DNA from: Streptomyces sp. BK208
GTDB taxonomy: Bacteria > Actinomycetota > Actinomycetes > Streptomycetales > Streptomycetaceae
Direction of reading: 5' to 3'
DNA: 64,000 nt
Assembly (NCBI RefSeq): GCF_004364245.1
Contig: NZ_SOAV01000001.1
Location: 966,684 to 1,030,683 of the forward strand
Shown: in pieces, positions 1 through 9,141 of the stretch
How the letters are laid out: the number at the start of each line of letters is the position of its first letter
How positions within the stretch are numbered: the first letter of the stretch is position 1
Notes under the pieces: generated by a model
Told to the model about the DNA's origin: nothing
Seen by the model: only the letters and a program-made list of their open reading frames with translations
Database searches by the model: none
Program-made: the position numbers and the translations under genes

Positions 1-1
1 C

Positions 2-457
2 CTGCCGCAGCGCCTCGACGTCCTCGACGGCGACCTGAGCGTCGCGCAGAACGTGGCCCGGTTCGCGCCGGGCGCCACCGACAACCGGATCCGGGCGCGG
101 CTGGCGCGCTTCCTGTTCCGGGGGAGCCGCGCCGACCAGCGGGCGGCGACGCTGTCCGGCGGCGAACGTTTCCGGGCCACGCTGGCCGCGCTGATGCTGG
201 CCGAGCCCGCGCCGCAGCTGCTGATGCTGGACGAGCCGACGAACAACCTGGACATGGCGAGCGTGCGGCAGCTCACCACGGCGCTGGAGGCGTACGAGGG
301 TGCGCTGATCGTGGCCGGTCACGACATGCCGTTCCTGGAGTCGCTGGGCATCACCCGCTGGCTGCTGTTCGAGGAGGGCGAGCTGAAGGAGACCACGCCG
401 GAAGCGCTCGGGGAGACCGGCACCGCCGAGCATCTCAGGAGGGCCACGGACGACTGA
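2..457 (+). CDS. ABC-F family ATP-binding protein, C-terminal part
   Basis: This is the 3' end of an ABC-F (dual ATPase, no membrane domain) protein; its start lies before the window. The reading frame is open from base 2 and ends at TGA 455-457, leaving about 151 residues. The second nucleotide-binding domain is visible: signature LSGGERFRA, Walker B LLMLDEPTNNLD, and the switch histidine in VAGHDMPF. The DEPTNNLD form is typical of ABC-F proteins, which act on the ribosome in translation control or antibiotic resistance, and not of membrane transporters. The resistance or housekeeping role cannot be told from the C-terminus alone. Confidence 0.85.
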   Translation: MPQRLDVLDGDLSVAQNVARFAPGATDNRIRARLARFLFRGSRADQRAATLSGGERFRATLAALMLAEPAPQLLMLDEPTNNLDMASVRQLTTALEAYEGALIVAGHDMPFLESLGITRWLLFEEGELKETTPEALGETGTAEHLRRATDD

Positions 458-573
458 CGGGGGTTCCGTCGACCCGGGTCCCCGCTGCATGATGACGGAC
501 CGGCGCCCGTGACGCGGCGCCGGACCGCCGGCGTCGCCCCGCGCCGGTCCCACGCCCCCGAGGAAGGCCCCGC

Positions 574-1350
574 GTGCCCAGCAAGAAGGCCCTCGTCCGC
601 CGCCCCGGCCCCCGGCTCGCCGAGGGGCTGGTGACACACGTCGAGCGGCAGAAGGTCGACCGCGGCCTGGCCCTCGAACAGTGGGAGGCCTACGTCGAGG
701 CCCTCGGGGCGCACGGCTGGGAGACGCTGGAGGTGGACCCGGCGGACGACTGCCCGGACTCCGTCTTCGTCGAGGACGCGGTGGTCATGTACCGCAACGT
801 CGCGCTGATCACGCGGCCCGGCGCCGAGTCGCGGCGCGCGGAGACGGCCGGGGTCGAGGAGGCGGTGGCCCGGCTCGGCTGCTCGGTCAACTGGGTGTGG
901 GAGCCGGGCACCCTGGACGGCGGCGACGTCCTGAAGGTCGGCGACACGATCTACGTGGGGCGCGGTGGGCGCACCAACGCGGCCGGCGTGCAGCAGCTTC
1001 GGGCGGTGTTCGAGCCGCTGGGCGCCCGGGTGGTCGCGGTGCCCGTGAGCAAGGTGCTGCACCTGAAGTCGGCGGTCACGGCGCTGCCGGACGGGACGGT
1101 GCTCGGGCACATCCCGATGACGGACGTGCCGTCGCTCTTCCCCCGCTTCCTGCCGGTGCCGGAGGAGTCGGGGGCACACGTGGTCCTGCTCGGCGGGAGC
1201 AAGCTGCTGATGGCGGCGAGCGCGCCGAAGACGGCGGAGCTGCTCGCCGACCTCGGCCACGAGCCGGTGCTGGTCGACATCGGGGAGTTCGAGAAGCTCG
1301 AGGGCTGTGTGACGTGCCTCTCGGTCCGGCTGCGGGAGCTGTACGCCTGA
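574..1350 (+). CDS. ddaH: N(G),N(G)-dimethylarginine dimethylaminohydrolase (DDAH-type amidinohydrolase)
   Basis: The 258-residue protein belongs to the guanidine-modifying (amidinotransferase fold) superfamily. DDAH enzymes hydrolyse methylated arginines to citrulline and methylamines. Visible landmarks are the N-terminal substrate loop (DDCPDSVFVEDAVV), the LDGGDVL motif, the catalytic-histidine segment HLKSAV and the C-terminal GCVTCLSV with the probable nucleophile Cys248. The length matches bacterial DDAH. The GTG start at 574 follows an AGGAAGG ribosome-binding site. It stands alone between the ABC-F gene and the desaturase. A related arginine deiminase-type activity is possible, but the motifs fit DDAH best. 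Confidence 0.85.
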   Translation: MPSKKALVRRPGPRLAEGLVTHVERQKVDRGLALEQWEAYVEALGAHGWETLEVDPADDCPDSVFVEDAVVMYRNVALITRPGAESRRAETAGVEEAVARLGCSVNWVWEPGTLDGGDVLKVGDTIYVGRGGRTNAAGVQQLRAVFEPLGARVVAVPVSKVLHLKSAVTALPDGTVLGHIPMTDVPSLFPRFLPVPEESGAHVVLLGGSKLLMAASAPKTAELLADLGHEPVLVDIGEFEKLEGCVTCLSVRLRELYA

Positions 1351-1455
1351 AGACGGCGGGCGAGGTGTCCTCACGGCCTCGGACCTGAGGCTCTCGGGGG
1401 CCGTGTCGCATCCCGCCGAACGCCTGCTGATCAGCGACCTTTACAGTGCGTTTAA

Positions 1456-1503
1456 CCTACGCCCTCGTAACCTACGGTTTCGTAGCCTACGATCCCGTAG
1501 GTT
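1456..1503. promoter_or_regulatory. Three phased palindromic operator sites upstream of the desaturase
   Basis: Three inverted repeats of the form TACG-N4-CGTA are centred at about 1463.5, 1478.5 and 1493.5, exactly 15 bp apart. The third is the longest (CCTACG-ATCC-CGTAGG), the second is CTACG-GTTT-CGTAG and the first has 4-bp arms. The block lies 55-100 bp before the desaturase start. The shape and the arms around a 4-bp centre resemble TetR-family operators. The regulator is not identifiable from the window; no TetR gene adjoins. Confidence 0.7.
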
Positions 1504-1557
1504 CCCGGCACCGCTCGCCGGCTGCTCCGCTCTGTCGCACGTCCCCTGGAGTTCTCC

Positions 1558-2532
1558 GTGACGATCGTCTCCCCGCACCTCGGCACCTCCGCCGAATGGA
1601 CCGACGCCCGGCTGCTGTACGCGCTTGAAGAAGTGGTCGAGAAGGAACTCGACCGGCATCTGCAGGTCGCCAAGGACTGGATGCCGCACGAGTACGTGCC
1701 CTGGACCGACGCGCGGAACTTCCCGGGGTTGTTCGAGGACGGCGAGCCCTGGGAGAAGGAGCAGTCCAAGGTCACCGAGATCGGCCGCATCGCCCTCGTG
1801 GTGAACCTGCTGACGGAGGACAACCTCCCCAGCTACCACCACGAGATCGCCAGCCTCTTCGGCCGCGACGGCGCCTGGGGCACCTGGGTGCACCGCTGGA
1901 CCGCGGAAGAGGGCCGGCACGGCATCGTGATGCGCGACTACCTGCTCGCCTCGCGCGCGGTCGACCCGGACAAGCTGGAGCAGTTCCGCATGGCCCACAT
2001 GAGCGAGGGCTTCGAGTCGGACAACCGGCACTCGATGCTGCACTCGGTGGCGTACGTGGCCTTCCAGGAGCTGGCCACCCGCATCTCGCACCGCAACACG
2101 GGCCACCAGTCCGGCGACCCGGTCTGCGACCGGATGCTGGCCCGCATCGCGACCGACGAGAACCTGCACATGGTGTTCTACCGGAACCTGCTGAAGGCGG
2201 CCTTCGAGCTGGCGCCCGACCTGACGATGCAGGCGGTCCGGGACGTGGTCGTCAACTTCCGGATGCCCGGTCACGGCATGCCCGGCTTCGAGCGGGCCGC
2301 CGCGCAGATGGCGATCGGCGAGGTCTACAACCTGCGCATCCACCACGACGACGTGATCCAGCCGGTCCTGCGTTTCCTGAAGATCATGGAGATCGACGGC
2401 CTCGGTCCCGAGGGGCAGCAGGCGCAGGAGGAACTCGGGCTGTACATGGGCGGGCTGGACGCGGAGGCCGCCAAGTTCGACGAGAAGCTGGCGGCGCGCA
2501 AGGTCCGGATGGCGGCCCGGGCGGCCGGCTGA
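1558..2532 (+). CDS. Acyl-[acyl-carrier-protein] desaturase (ferritin-like diiron, fatty acid desaturase type 2)
   Basis: The 324-residue protein resembles soluble stearoyl-ACP desaturases and mycobacterial DesA proteins, which insert a double bond into ACP-bound acyl chains using O2 and ferredoxin. The diiron ligand motifs are present: WTAEEGRHGIVMRDYL in the first helix pair and ATDENLHMVFYR in the second, with an upstream Glu in LLTEDNLPSYH. The GTG start at 1558 gives an N-terminus typical of the family, although the preceding CTGGAGTT is only a modest ribosome-binding site. Three palindromes upstream indicate repression by a palindrome-binding regulator. It probably adjusts membrane fluidity; the position specificity is unknown. 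Confidence 0.87.
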   Translation: MTIVSPHLGTSAEWTDARLLYALEEVVEKELDRHLQVAKDWMPHEYVPWTDARNFPGLFEDGEPWEKEQSKVTEIGRIALVVNLLTEDNLPSYHHEIASLFGRDGAWGTWVHRWTAEEGRHGIVMRDYLLASRAVDPDKLEQFRMAHMSEGFESDNRHSMLHSVAYVAFQELATRISHRNTGHQSGDPVCDRMLARIATDENLHMVFYRNLLKAAFELAPDLTMQAVRDVVVNFRMPGHGMPGFERAAAQMAIGEVYNLRIHHDDVIQPVLRFLKIMEIDGLGPEGQQAQEELGLYMGGLDAEAAKFDEKLAARKVRMAARAAG

Positions 2533-2589
2533 CCGCACCCGGCCCGACCCCAGCGGCCGGCTGACCGCACCGGCCCGACCCAGCGGCCG
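2521..2589 (+). repeat. Tandem duplication spanning the desaturase stop codon
   Basis: A unit of about 30-32 bp starting GCGGCCGGCTGACCGCAC occurs at 2521-2552 and 2553-2582, followed by a 7-bp partial third copy. The first copy contains the desaturase TGA, so the end of the gene has been duplicated into the 3' region without changing the protein. The remaining bases up to 2710 are low-complexity GC-rich sequence without a gene. Confidence 0.75.
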
Positions 2590-2710
2590 TCCGGCCCTGC
2601 CCCGCTCCGACCCCCGCCCCGGGCGCTCCGCGCGCCCGGGGCGGACCGCGCTCGGGGCGGGTAGCGCTCGCGCCGGGTAGCGCTCCGGCCGGGGCAGCTC
2701 GGGGCGGTGC

Positions 2711-2956
2711 TCAGGGCGCGGTGCGCCGCAGGGCCATCCGTTCCTTCTCCGACAGCCCGCCCCAGACGCCGAAGCGCTCGTCGTTGCTCAGCGCGAAATC
2801 CAGGCAGGTCGAGCGGATCGGGCACAGGGCGCAGATGCGCTTCGCGTCGCGTACGGAGCTGCCGGGCTCGGGGAAGAAGAAGTCTCCCCCGGTCTGTGCG
2901 CACAACGCCTGCTCCTGCCAGCTGAGGTCGGGCGCCGCGGTCGTCTCGATGTGCAT
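2711..2956 (-). CDS. WhiB-like (Wbl) iron-sulfur regulatory protein
   Basis: An 81-residue protein with the four-cysteine Wbl pattern: one Cys in QALCAQ, then CALCPIRSTC holding the C-x2-C-x5-C core, followed by the GVWGGLSEKER turn and a basic C-terminal tail (MALRRT). Wbl proteins bind a 4Fe-4S cluster and act with the principal sigma factor. The ATG at 2956 gives the compact family size. The frame stays open to 3220, but that extension does not look like Wbl sequence. No strong ribosome-binding site precedes the ATG. It is divergent from the VOC gene. From the neighbourhood it may match the gene called wblH in S. coelicolor, but I am not certain. Confidence 0.88.
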   Translation of the reverse strand: MHIETTAAPDLSWQEQALCAQTGGDFFFPEPGSSVRDAKRICALCPIRSTCLDFALSNDERFGVWGGLSEKERMALRRTAP

Positions 2957-3146
2957 GGGCAGCAGCGTGCCGGGAGGCGAAAAACGTTCGATCAACGCGG
3001 CATCAACGCCGCGCCCGCGCACCCCCGGCCGTACGGATGCTCCTCTGCCGCGCGACGCCGTGCACGGCGGCGCGCGGAAGCGCGTGTCAGTGGTCGGTGG
3101 AAGACTCGTCAGTGCAGGCAACGGGACCCTTCCGAGGAGGGCGATC

Positions 3147-3932
3147 ATGCTCACCACCCGTTTCGTCACCGGCGCTCCGAACTGGCTCGACGTCGGCACC
3201 TCCGACCTCGACGGCGCCACGCGCTTCTACGGCGGCCTCTTCGGCTGGCGGTTCAGGTCGGCGGGGCCGGACGCCGGCGGCTACGGCTTCTTCGAACTGG
3301 ACGGCAGGATCGCGGCCGGCGGCATGCAGACGCCGGAGGAGCAGGGTCCGCCGTCCTGGACGGTGTACTTCCAGGTTCCGGACGCCGGGGCCGCCGCCGA
3401 GAACTCCGAGCAGGCCCGCGGCGGCGTCCTGCTGCGGCCGGTGGACGTCATGGGCCAGGGCACCGTGGCGATCCTCGCCGACCGGGCGGGGGTGCCGTTC
3501 GGCATCTGGCAGCCGGGGCAGCGCGCCGGGCTTGACGTGGCCGGCGAGACCGGCACGCTCTGCTGGGTCGAGCTGCACACTGCGGACATCGCGGCCGCGG
3601 CCGCGTACTACCGGGAGGTGCTGGGCCTGGAGACCTCCGCCGTTTCCTTCCCCGGGGGCTCCTACACCTGCGTCAATCCGGCCGGGGAGGGCGAGGAGGC
3701 CATGTTCGGCGGCCTCGTCCCGCTCGCCGAGGACCCGGCGGACACCGACGCCGGATGGCTGCCGTACTTCGCGGTCGACGACGCGGACGCCGTGGTCGCC
3801 CGGACCACGGAGCTGGGCGGCACGGTGCGGATGCCCGCGACGGACATCGAGGGCGTCGGCCGTGTCGCCCGGCTCGCCGACCCGTACGGTGCCCGCTTCG
3901 CGGTGCTCAAGCCGATGCCGCGCGGGGCGTAG
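3147..3932 (+). CDS. Two-domain VOC (glyoxalase/bleomycin-resistance fold) protein
   Basis: The 261-residue protein contains two vicinal-oxygen-chelate domains in tandem (about residues 8-120 and 135-258). Each opens with a characteristic line (NWLDVGTSDLDGATRFYGG; CWVELHTADIAAAAAYYRE) and closes with a PFGIWQPG or PYGARFAVL strand. Related actinobacterial proteins are annotated as glyoxalase-like or Cfp30B-like; the substrate is unknown. The ATG at 3147 follows GAGGAGG at 3134-3140 with ideal spacing, so longer frames reading through 2721 are not the true start. It is probably a single-gene transcript from the divergent promoter region shared with the Wbl gene. Confidence 0.85.
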   Translation: MLTTRFVTGAPNWLDVGTSDLDGATRFYGGLFGWRFRSAGPDAGGYGFFELDGRIAAGGMQTPEEQGPPSWTVYFQVPDAGAAAENSEQARGGVLLRPVDVMGQGTVAILADRAGVPFGIWQPGQRAGLDVAGETGTLCWVELHTADIAAAAAYYREVLGLETSAVSFPGGSYTCVNPAGEGEEAMFGGLVPLAEDPADTDAGWLPYFAVDDADAVVARTTELGGTVRMPATDIEGVGRVARLADPYGARFAVLKPMPRGA

Positions 3933-3989
3933 GCGCCGGGTTCTGCCGCGCCGGGCGCGGGGTGCCGGGTCCTCCCGCGCCGCCCGGGC

Positions 3990-5036
3990 TCACGCGGTGG
4001 CGCGGTGGACCAGGGTGGTCGGCAGGACGACACCGGGCGCGGTGGCCGACGGGGTCTCCGTGTCGTCGTCGGCCGCGGTGCCGTCCAGGCCGCGCAGCAG
4101 CAGGCGGGCCATCAGCCGGCCCATGCCCTCGATGTCCTGGCGGACGGTGGTCAGCGGCGGGTCGGTCTGTTCGGCGACGGGCAGCATGTCGTCGAAGCCG
4201 ACGACGGCCACGTCCTGCGGCACCCGTCGTCCGCGCTCGCGCAGCACCCGCAGTGCTCCCGCCGCGGTGAGGTCGTTGGCGGCGAACACGGCGTCGAGCC
4301 CGGGGCACCGGTCGAGCAGCTCCCGCATCGCCCGCTCCCCGCCGCCCGGGGTGAAGTCCCCCTGCGCGATCAGCCCCGGGTCGGCGCCGGCCCGGACGTC
4401 GCGGAAGCCCGCGAGGCGGTCGGCCGCGGAGGTCTGGTCGAGCGGGCCGGTGATGTGCGCGATGCGGGTGCGGCCGAGTCCGGCCAGGTGGTGGACGGCC
4501 GAGCGGGCCCCGCCGCGGTTGTCGCTGTCCACGTAGACCACGCCGCCCCGTCCGTCGTCCCAGTCGGGGCGCCCGCCGAAGACGGTCGGTACACCGGCAC
4601 TGCGCACCAGACCGGGCAGCGGGTCGTCGAGGTGCAGGGAGAAGACGAGGGCGCCGTCGACGTGGCCGCCGGCCAGGTAGCGGCCGACGCGGGCGTGGTC
4701 CTCGCGGCCCTCGGTGAGCAGCAGCACGAGCTGGTTGTCGTGGGCCGTCAGTTCCTTGCTGATGCCGCGCAGTTGCTGGGCGAAGTAAGGGTCGGCGAAG
4801 ACCCGGGTCTCCGGTTCGGCGGCGACGACGGCGACGGCCCGGTGCCGCCGGGTCACCAGGGAGCGGGCGGCCTGGTTGGGCACGTACCCGAGTTCCTCCA
4901 CCGCGCGCCGGACCCGCTCGGCCAGTGCCTCCCGCACCCCGTGCGATCCGTTGACGACGCGGGACACGGTGGCTCGTGAGACCCCGGCGCGTTCGGCGAC
5001 GGCCTCCAGCGTGGGGCGCGGCGCGGTCTCGGTCAC
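3990..5036 (-). CDS. LacI-family transcriptional regulator
   Basis: The 348-residue protein has an N-terminal LacI helix-turn-helix (about residues 8-60: TLEAVAERAGVSRATVSRVVNG), the hinge LGYVPNQAARSLVTRR, and a periplasmic-binding-protein-like effector domain that includes FAANDLTAAGALRVL and VAVVGFDDM. Such regulators usually sense a sugar and repress glycan-use genes. It is the only gene of its strand here: the VOC gene converges from one side, and the 29-bp minisatellite and laccase lie on the other, so no target is obvious. The operator-recognition residues resemble those of the second LacI protein of this window (33900). Confidence 0.9.
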   Translation of the reverse strand: MTETAPRPTLEAVAERAGVSRATVSRVVNGSHGVREALAERVRRAVEELGYVPNQAARSLVTRRHRAVAVVAAEPETRVFADPYFAQQLRGISKELTAHDNQLVLLLTEGREDHARVGRYLAGGHVDGALVFSLHLDDPLPGLVRSAGVPTVFGGRPDWDDGRGGVVYVDSDNRGGARSAVHHLAGLGRTRIAHITGPLDQTSAADRLAGFRDVRAGADPGLIAQGDFTPGGGERAMRELLDRCPGLDAVFAANDLTAAGALRVLRERGRRVPQDVAVVGFDDMLPVAEQTDPPLTTVRQDIEGMGRLMARLLLRGLDGTAADDDTETPSATAPGVVLPTTLVHRATA

Positions 5037-5173
5037 GGGCGGCTCCTCCTCGGCGGCTGCGGCTCAGGATAGCGGCAGGCCGTCGGGCGGAAGCGGGCCG
5101 TCGGGGCGGGGGACGCCCTGCGCGGAGGGGGCCGTCGGGGGCCCTCCGGCACCGGACCTCCGAGTGCGGGCCG

Positions 5174-5437
5174 GCCGAGGCCGGCACACCGGCGCGGTAC
5201 CGGCGTCGACGCGGGCCACCGGCGCGGAGCCGGTCGACGCCGGACCGCCGGCACGGAGCCGGTCGACGCCGGGCCACCGGCACGGAGCCGGTCGACGCCG
5301 GACCACCGGCACGGAGCCCGTCGACGCCGGACCACCGGCACGCAGCCCGTCGACGCCGGACCACCGGCACGGAGCCGATCGAAGCCGGGCCCCCGGCGCC
5401 GGGCTGTCGTCGGCGCCGGGCCGTCGTCGGCGCCGGT
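5174..5437. repeat. 29-bp GC-rich minisatellite followed by a 17-bp duplication
   Basis: The core GTCGAC (or variant) recurs at 5205, 5233, 5262, 5291, 5320, 5349 and 5378, so the unit is 29 bp (one spacing is 28) and there are about seven good copies plus a degraded one from 5174. A unit reads roughly GTCGACGCCGGACCACCGG + CACGGAGCCG. Each contains short inverted arms (GCCGG-N4-CCGGC and CCGGC-N5-GCCGG), so RNA or DNA hairpins are likely. It ends in two 17-bp copies with GGGCYGTCGTCGG. All frames stay open only because the unit avoids stops; 29 is not a multiple of three, so it is not a coding repeat. It lies directly downstream of the laccase stop. Confidence 0.85.
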
Positions 5438-6565
<1,128 letters not shown>

Positions 6566-6581
6566 TCAGGACAAAGTTCGT

Positions 6582-6612
6582 TCGATCCCGGTCATACCTA
6601 TTGGCGGATCGA
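6582..6612. promoter_or_regulatory. Inverted repeat in the laccase/dehydrogenase divergent promoter region
   Basis: The 200-bp region 6464-6663 between the divergent laccase and dehydrogenase genes is less GC-rich than its surroundings. It contains TCGATCC at 6582-6588 and GGATCGA at 6606-6612, a perfect 7-bp inverted repeat with a 17-bp centre. It could be a regulator site, but no known operator is recognised. The strong GAGGAGG at 6651-6657 is the ribosome-binding site of the dehydrogenase gene. Confidence 0.4.
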
Positions 6613-6663
6613 GCAAAGAGGTCTAGCTTCCTTGGCGCTGCTGCCGTGACCGAGGAGGTGCCC

Positions 6664-9141
6664 ATGCCCTTGAGTGGGTTGAGCGCGAGAAGAAAAGGCT
6701 GGGCGGCGTGTGCCACCGCCGCCTTCGTCGCCGCGGGACTGCTGGCCGGCCCTGCCGCCAGCGCACGTCCGGCGCCGGACCCATCTCTGACAACGATGTC
6801 GATCAAGTCGCCACCGGGCGGCTCCAATGTGAAGGTGCTGGTCTTCTACGGGTCCGCCGCGGCCGGGGACGAGTCACCGGTCGTCAACGCCGGGATCGCG
6901 GCCGTCGAACGGATCGGTCTCTCCGGGCCCGCCTCGGAGCAGTTCCAGGTCGAGGCCACGGACAACGCCGGCGTCTTCACCAACGAGAAGAAGCTCGGCC
7001 GCTTCAACGCGATCGTGTTCCTGACCGGCGGCGGCGACGTGCTGACGGCCGCTCAGGAGGCGGGGCTGGAGGCGTACATGGAGGCCGGCGGCGGGTTCGT
7101 CGGCATCCACGACGCGGCCCGCGCGGAGCCGTACTCGGACTGGTTCACCGGTCTGGTCGGCGCCCGCCCGGCCGCCGGTGCTCCGGCCAAGGTCCAGCGG
7201 GCCACGGTCGAGGTCGGTGACCGGCGTCATCCGGCCACCAAGGACCTGCCGCTGGAGTGGAAGCGGCCCGACGAGTGGCTGAACTGGCAGAAGAACCCGT
7301 CCGGCGAGGTCCACACCGTGGCCCGGGTACGCGAGTCGACGTACTCGCCGGGAGCGGGCGCCAACGGAGCGGACCACCCGGTCAGCTGGTGCCGCGACTA
7401 CGACGGCGGCCGGTCCTTCTACACCGGCATGGGCGGCACGGTGTCGTCGTACGACGAGACCGACTTCCGCAGCCACCTGCGCGGCGCCCTGCTGTGGACG
7501 ACCCGTCTCTCGCAGGCCGACTGCAAGGCGACCATCAACGCCAACTACAAGGCCGAGCGGCTCACCGACCCCAACCAGCCCGGGCAGAACGACCAGATCG
7601 GCGAACCGCACGGCCTGGTCACCGCGCCCGACGGCCGGGTGTTCTACATCGGCCGCGGCGGCACGGACTCCTCCCACCCCGTGGTGACCGACTGGAACGA
7701 CCCGAACGTCGGCAAGGGCACGGGCGAGATCCACGTCTGGGACCCGAAGACCGACAAGGTCACCCTCGCGGGCGCGCTGACCGTCTTCGGCAACAAGGGC
7801 GGCGGCGACGAGCTGACCAAGGTCGAGGAGGGTCTGCTCGGCATCGAGCTGGACCCGCGGTTCGAGGAGAACGGGTGGGTGTACCTGCACTACACCCCGC
7901 ACTCGCAGATCAACCGGGACACCCACATGGCCGAGCGGCGGGTCTCCCGCTTCACCCTCGACCGGGCGACGAACAAGCTGGACCTGGGCAGCGAGAAGGT
8001 GCTGCTGAAGTGGCCGGTGCAGATCCACAGCTGCTGCCACGCGGGCGGCGGGATGGCCTGGGACTCCAAGGGGAACCTGTACATCGCCACCGGTGACAAC
8101 AACTCCAGCGGCTTCAGCGACGGTTACTCCGGCAACAACCCGGAGCCCAACTTCAAGGGCGTGTCCTTCGCCGACGCGCGCCGCACCGCCGGCAACACCA
8201 ACAACCTCAACGGCAAGATCCTGCGCATCCACCCGGAGCCGGACGGGACGTACACGCTCCCCGAGGGCAACCTCTTCACCGGCAAGGAGACCGCCGAGGG
8301 CGGTGGCAAGACGCGGGGAGAGATCTACGTGATGGGCGTCCGCAACCCGGCGCGCATCTCGGTCGACAAGAAGACCGACACCCTGTACGCGGGCTGGGTC
8401 GGCCCGGACGCCGGCGCCCCGTCCACGACGTGGGGTCCGGCCAAGTACGACACGTTCGCCACCATCACCAAGGCGAGCAACCGGGGCTGGCCGTACTGCA
8501 TGGGCAACAAGCAGCCGTACCGGGACCGGAACCTGCCGGACCCGTCGAAGCCGCTGGGCTGGTACGACTGCGACCACCCGAAGAACGAGTCGCCGAACAA
8601 CGACGGCCTGGTCAACCTGCCGCCGGTGACCGGCAACAACATCTGGTACTCGCCGCAGGGCGGCGGCCCCGACTTCCCGCGCGACGAGAACGGCGTCCCG
8701 TCGTACAAGCAGGACGAGGCCGTCTACCGGCTGCCCTGGCTCAAGGGCGGCGGCCAGGCCGCGATGAACGGCCCGGTCTACCGCTACGACGCCGGCAACG
8801 CCAGCGACACCAAGTGGCCGGCGTACTGGGACGGCAAGTGGTTCGTCGGTGACTTCTACGACGCCGACCAGCCGCGCAACGCGGTGCTGATGGACCCGAA
8901 GACGCAGGGCGACGGCGGACTGCCGGTGCACTCGGAGTCCCTGAAGAAGATCGTGCCGATCGGCAACGACGGCATCAAGAACCTGATGGGCTGGAAGTTC
9001 GGCCCGGACGGCGCGCTGTACGTCCTGGACTACGGCCGCGGCTTCTTCACCTCGGACTCCAAGTCCGCCCTGTGGCGGGTCACCTACAAGGGCGGTGGGC
9101 CGACGCCCGCCGCCGGACAGCTGGCGAGGGGGTCCGAGTGA
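6664..9141 (+). CDS. Secreted ThuA-like / glucose-sorbosone dehydrogenase fusion protein
   Basis: The 825-residue exported protein starts with a basic n-region (SARRKGW) and an Ala-rich signal ending near PAASA. A ThuA-like domain follows (about residues 55-275: VKVLVFYGS, GGFVGIHDAAR, GMGGTVSSYDE). Then comes a beta-propeller of the glucose/sorbosone dehydrogenase (PQQ-dependent) family (about 295-815: EPHGLVTAPDGRVFYIGRGG, EEGLLGIELDP, HSCCHAGGGMAWDSKGNLYIATGD, FGPDGALYVLDYGRG). It probably oxidises sugars or related alcohols outside the cell, with cofactor inferred from the family only. The ATG at 6664 is placed by GAGGAGG. The stop overlaps the next gene by 4 bp (GTGA), so the two are translationally coupled. 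Confidence 0.85.
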   Translation: MPLSGLSARRKGWAACATAAFVAAGLLAGPAASARPAPDPSLTTMSIKSPPGGSNVKVLVFYGSAAAGDESPVVNAGIAAVERIGLSGPASEQFQVEATDNAGVFTNEKKLGRFNAIVFLTGGGDVLTAAQEAGLEAYMEAGGGFVGIHDAARAEPYSDWFTGLVGARPAAGAPAKVQRATVEVGDRRHPATKDLPLEWKRPDEWLNWQKNPSGEVHTVARVRESTYSPGAGANGADHPVSWCRDYDGGRSFYTGMGGTVSSYDETDFRSHLRGALLWTTRLSQADCKATINANYKAERLTDPNQPGQNDQIGEPHGLVTAPDGRVFYIGRGGTDSSHPVVTDWNDPNVGKGTGEIHVWDPKTDKVTLAGALTVFGNKGGGDELTKVEEGLLGIELDPRFEENGWVYLHYTPHSQINRDTHMAERRVSRFTLDRATNKLDLGSEKVLLKWPVQIHSCCHAGGGMAWDSKGNLYIATGDNNSSGFSDGYSGNNPEPNFKGVSFADARRTAGNTNNLNGKILRIHPEPDGTYTLPEGNLFTGKETAEGGGKTRGEIYVMGVRNPARISVDKKTDTLYAGWVGPDAGAPSTTWGPAKYDTFATITKASNRGWPYCMGNKQPYRDRNLPDPSKPLGWYDCDHPKNESPNNDGLVNLPPVTGNNIWYSPQGGGPDFPRDENGVPSYKQDEAVYRLPWLKGGGQAAMNGPVYRYDAGNASDTKWPAYWDGKWFVGDFYDADQPRNAVLMDPKTQGDGGLPVHSESLKKIVPIGNDGIKNLMGWKFGPDGALYVLDYGRGFFTSDSKSALWRVTYKGGGPTPAAGQLARGSE

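Noticed and set aside
2711..3220. 169-residue version of the WhiB-like protein
   Set aside because: The extra 88 residues have no Wbl similarity and run through the divergent promoter and the VOC ribosome-binding site.
2721..3932. 403-residue version of the VOC protein
   Set aside because: The part before 3147 overlaps the WhiB-like gene on the other strand, and GAGGAGG fixes the start at 3147.
5033..5370. Repetitive protein coded by the minisatellite
   Set aside because: The 29-bp unit cycles all frames and produces low-complexity Arg/Pro text with no start or ribosome-binding site; stops are absent by composition.
5174..5437. CRISPR array
   Set aside because: The 29-bp unit length is suggestive, but units abut without unique spacers and no cas gene is near.
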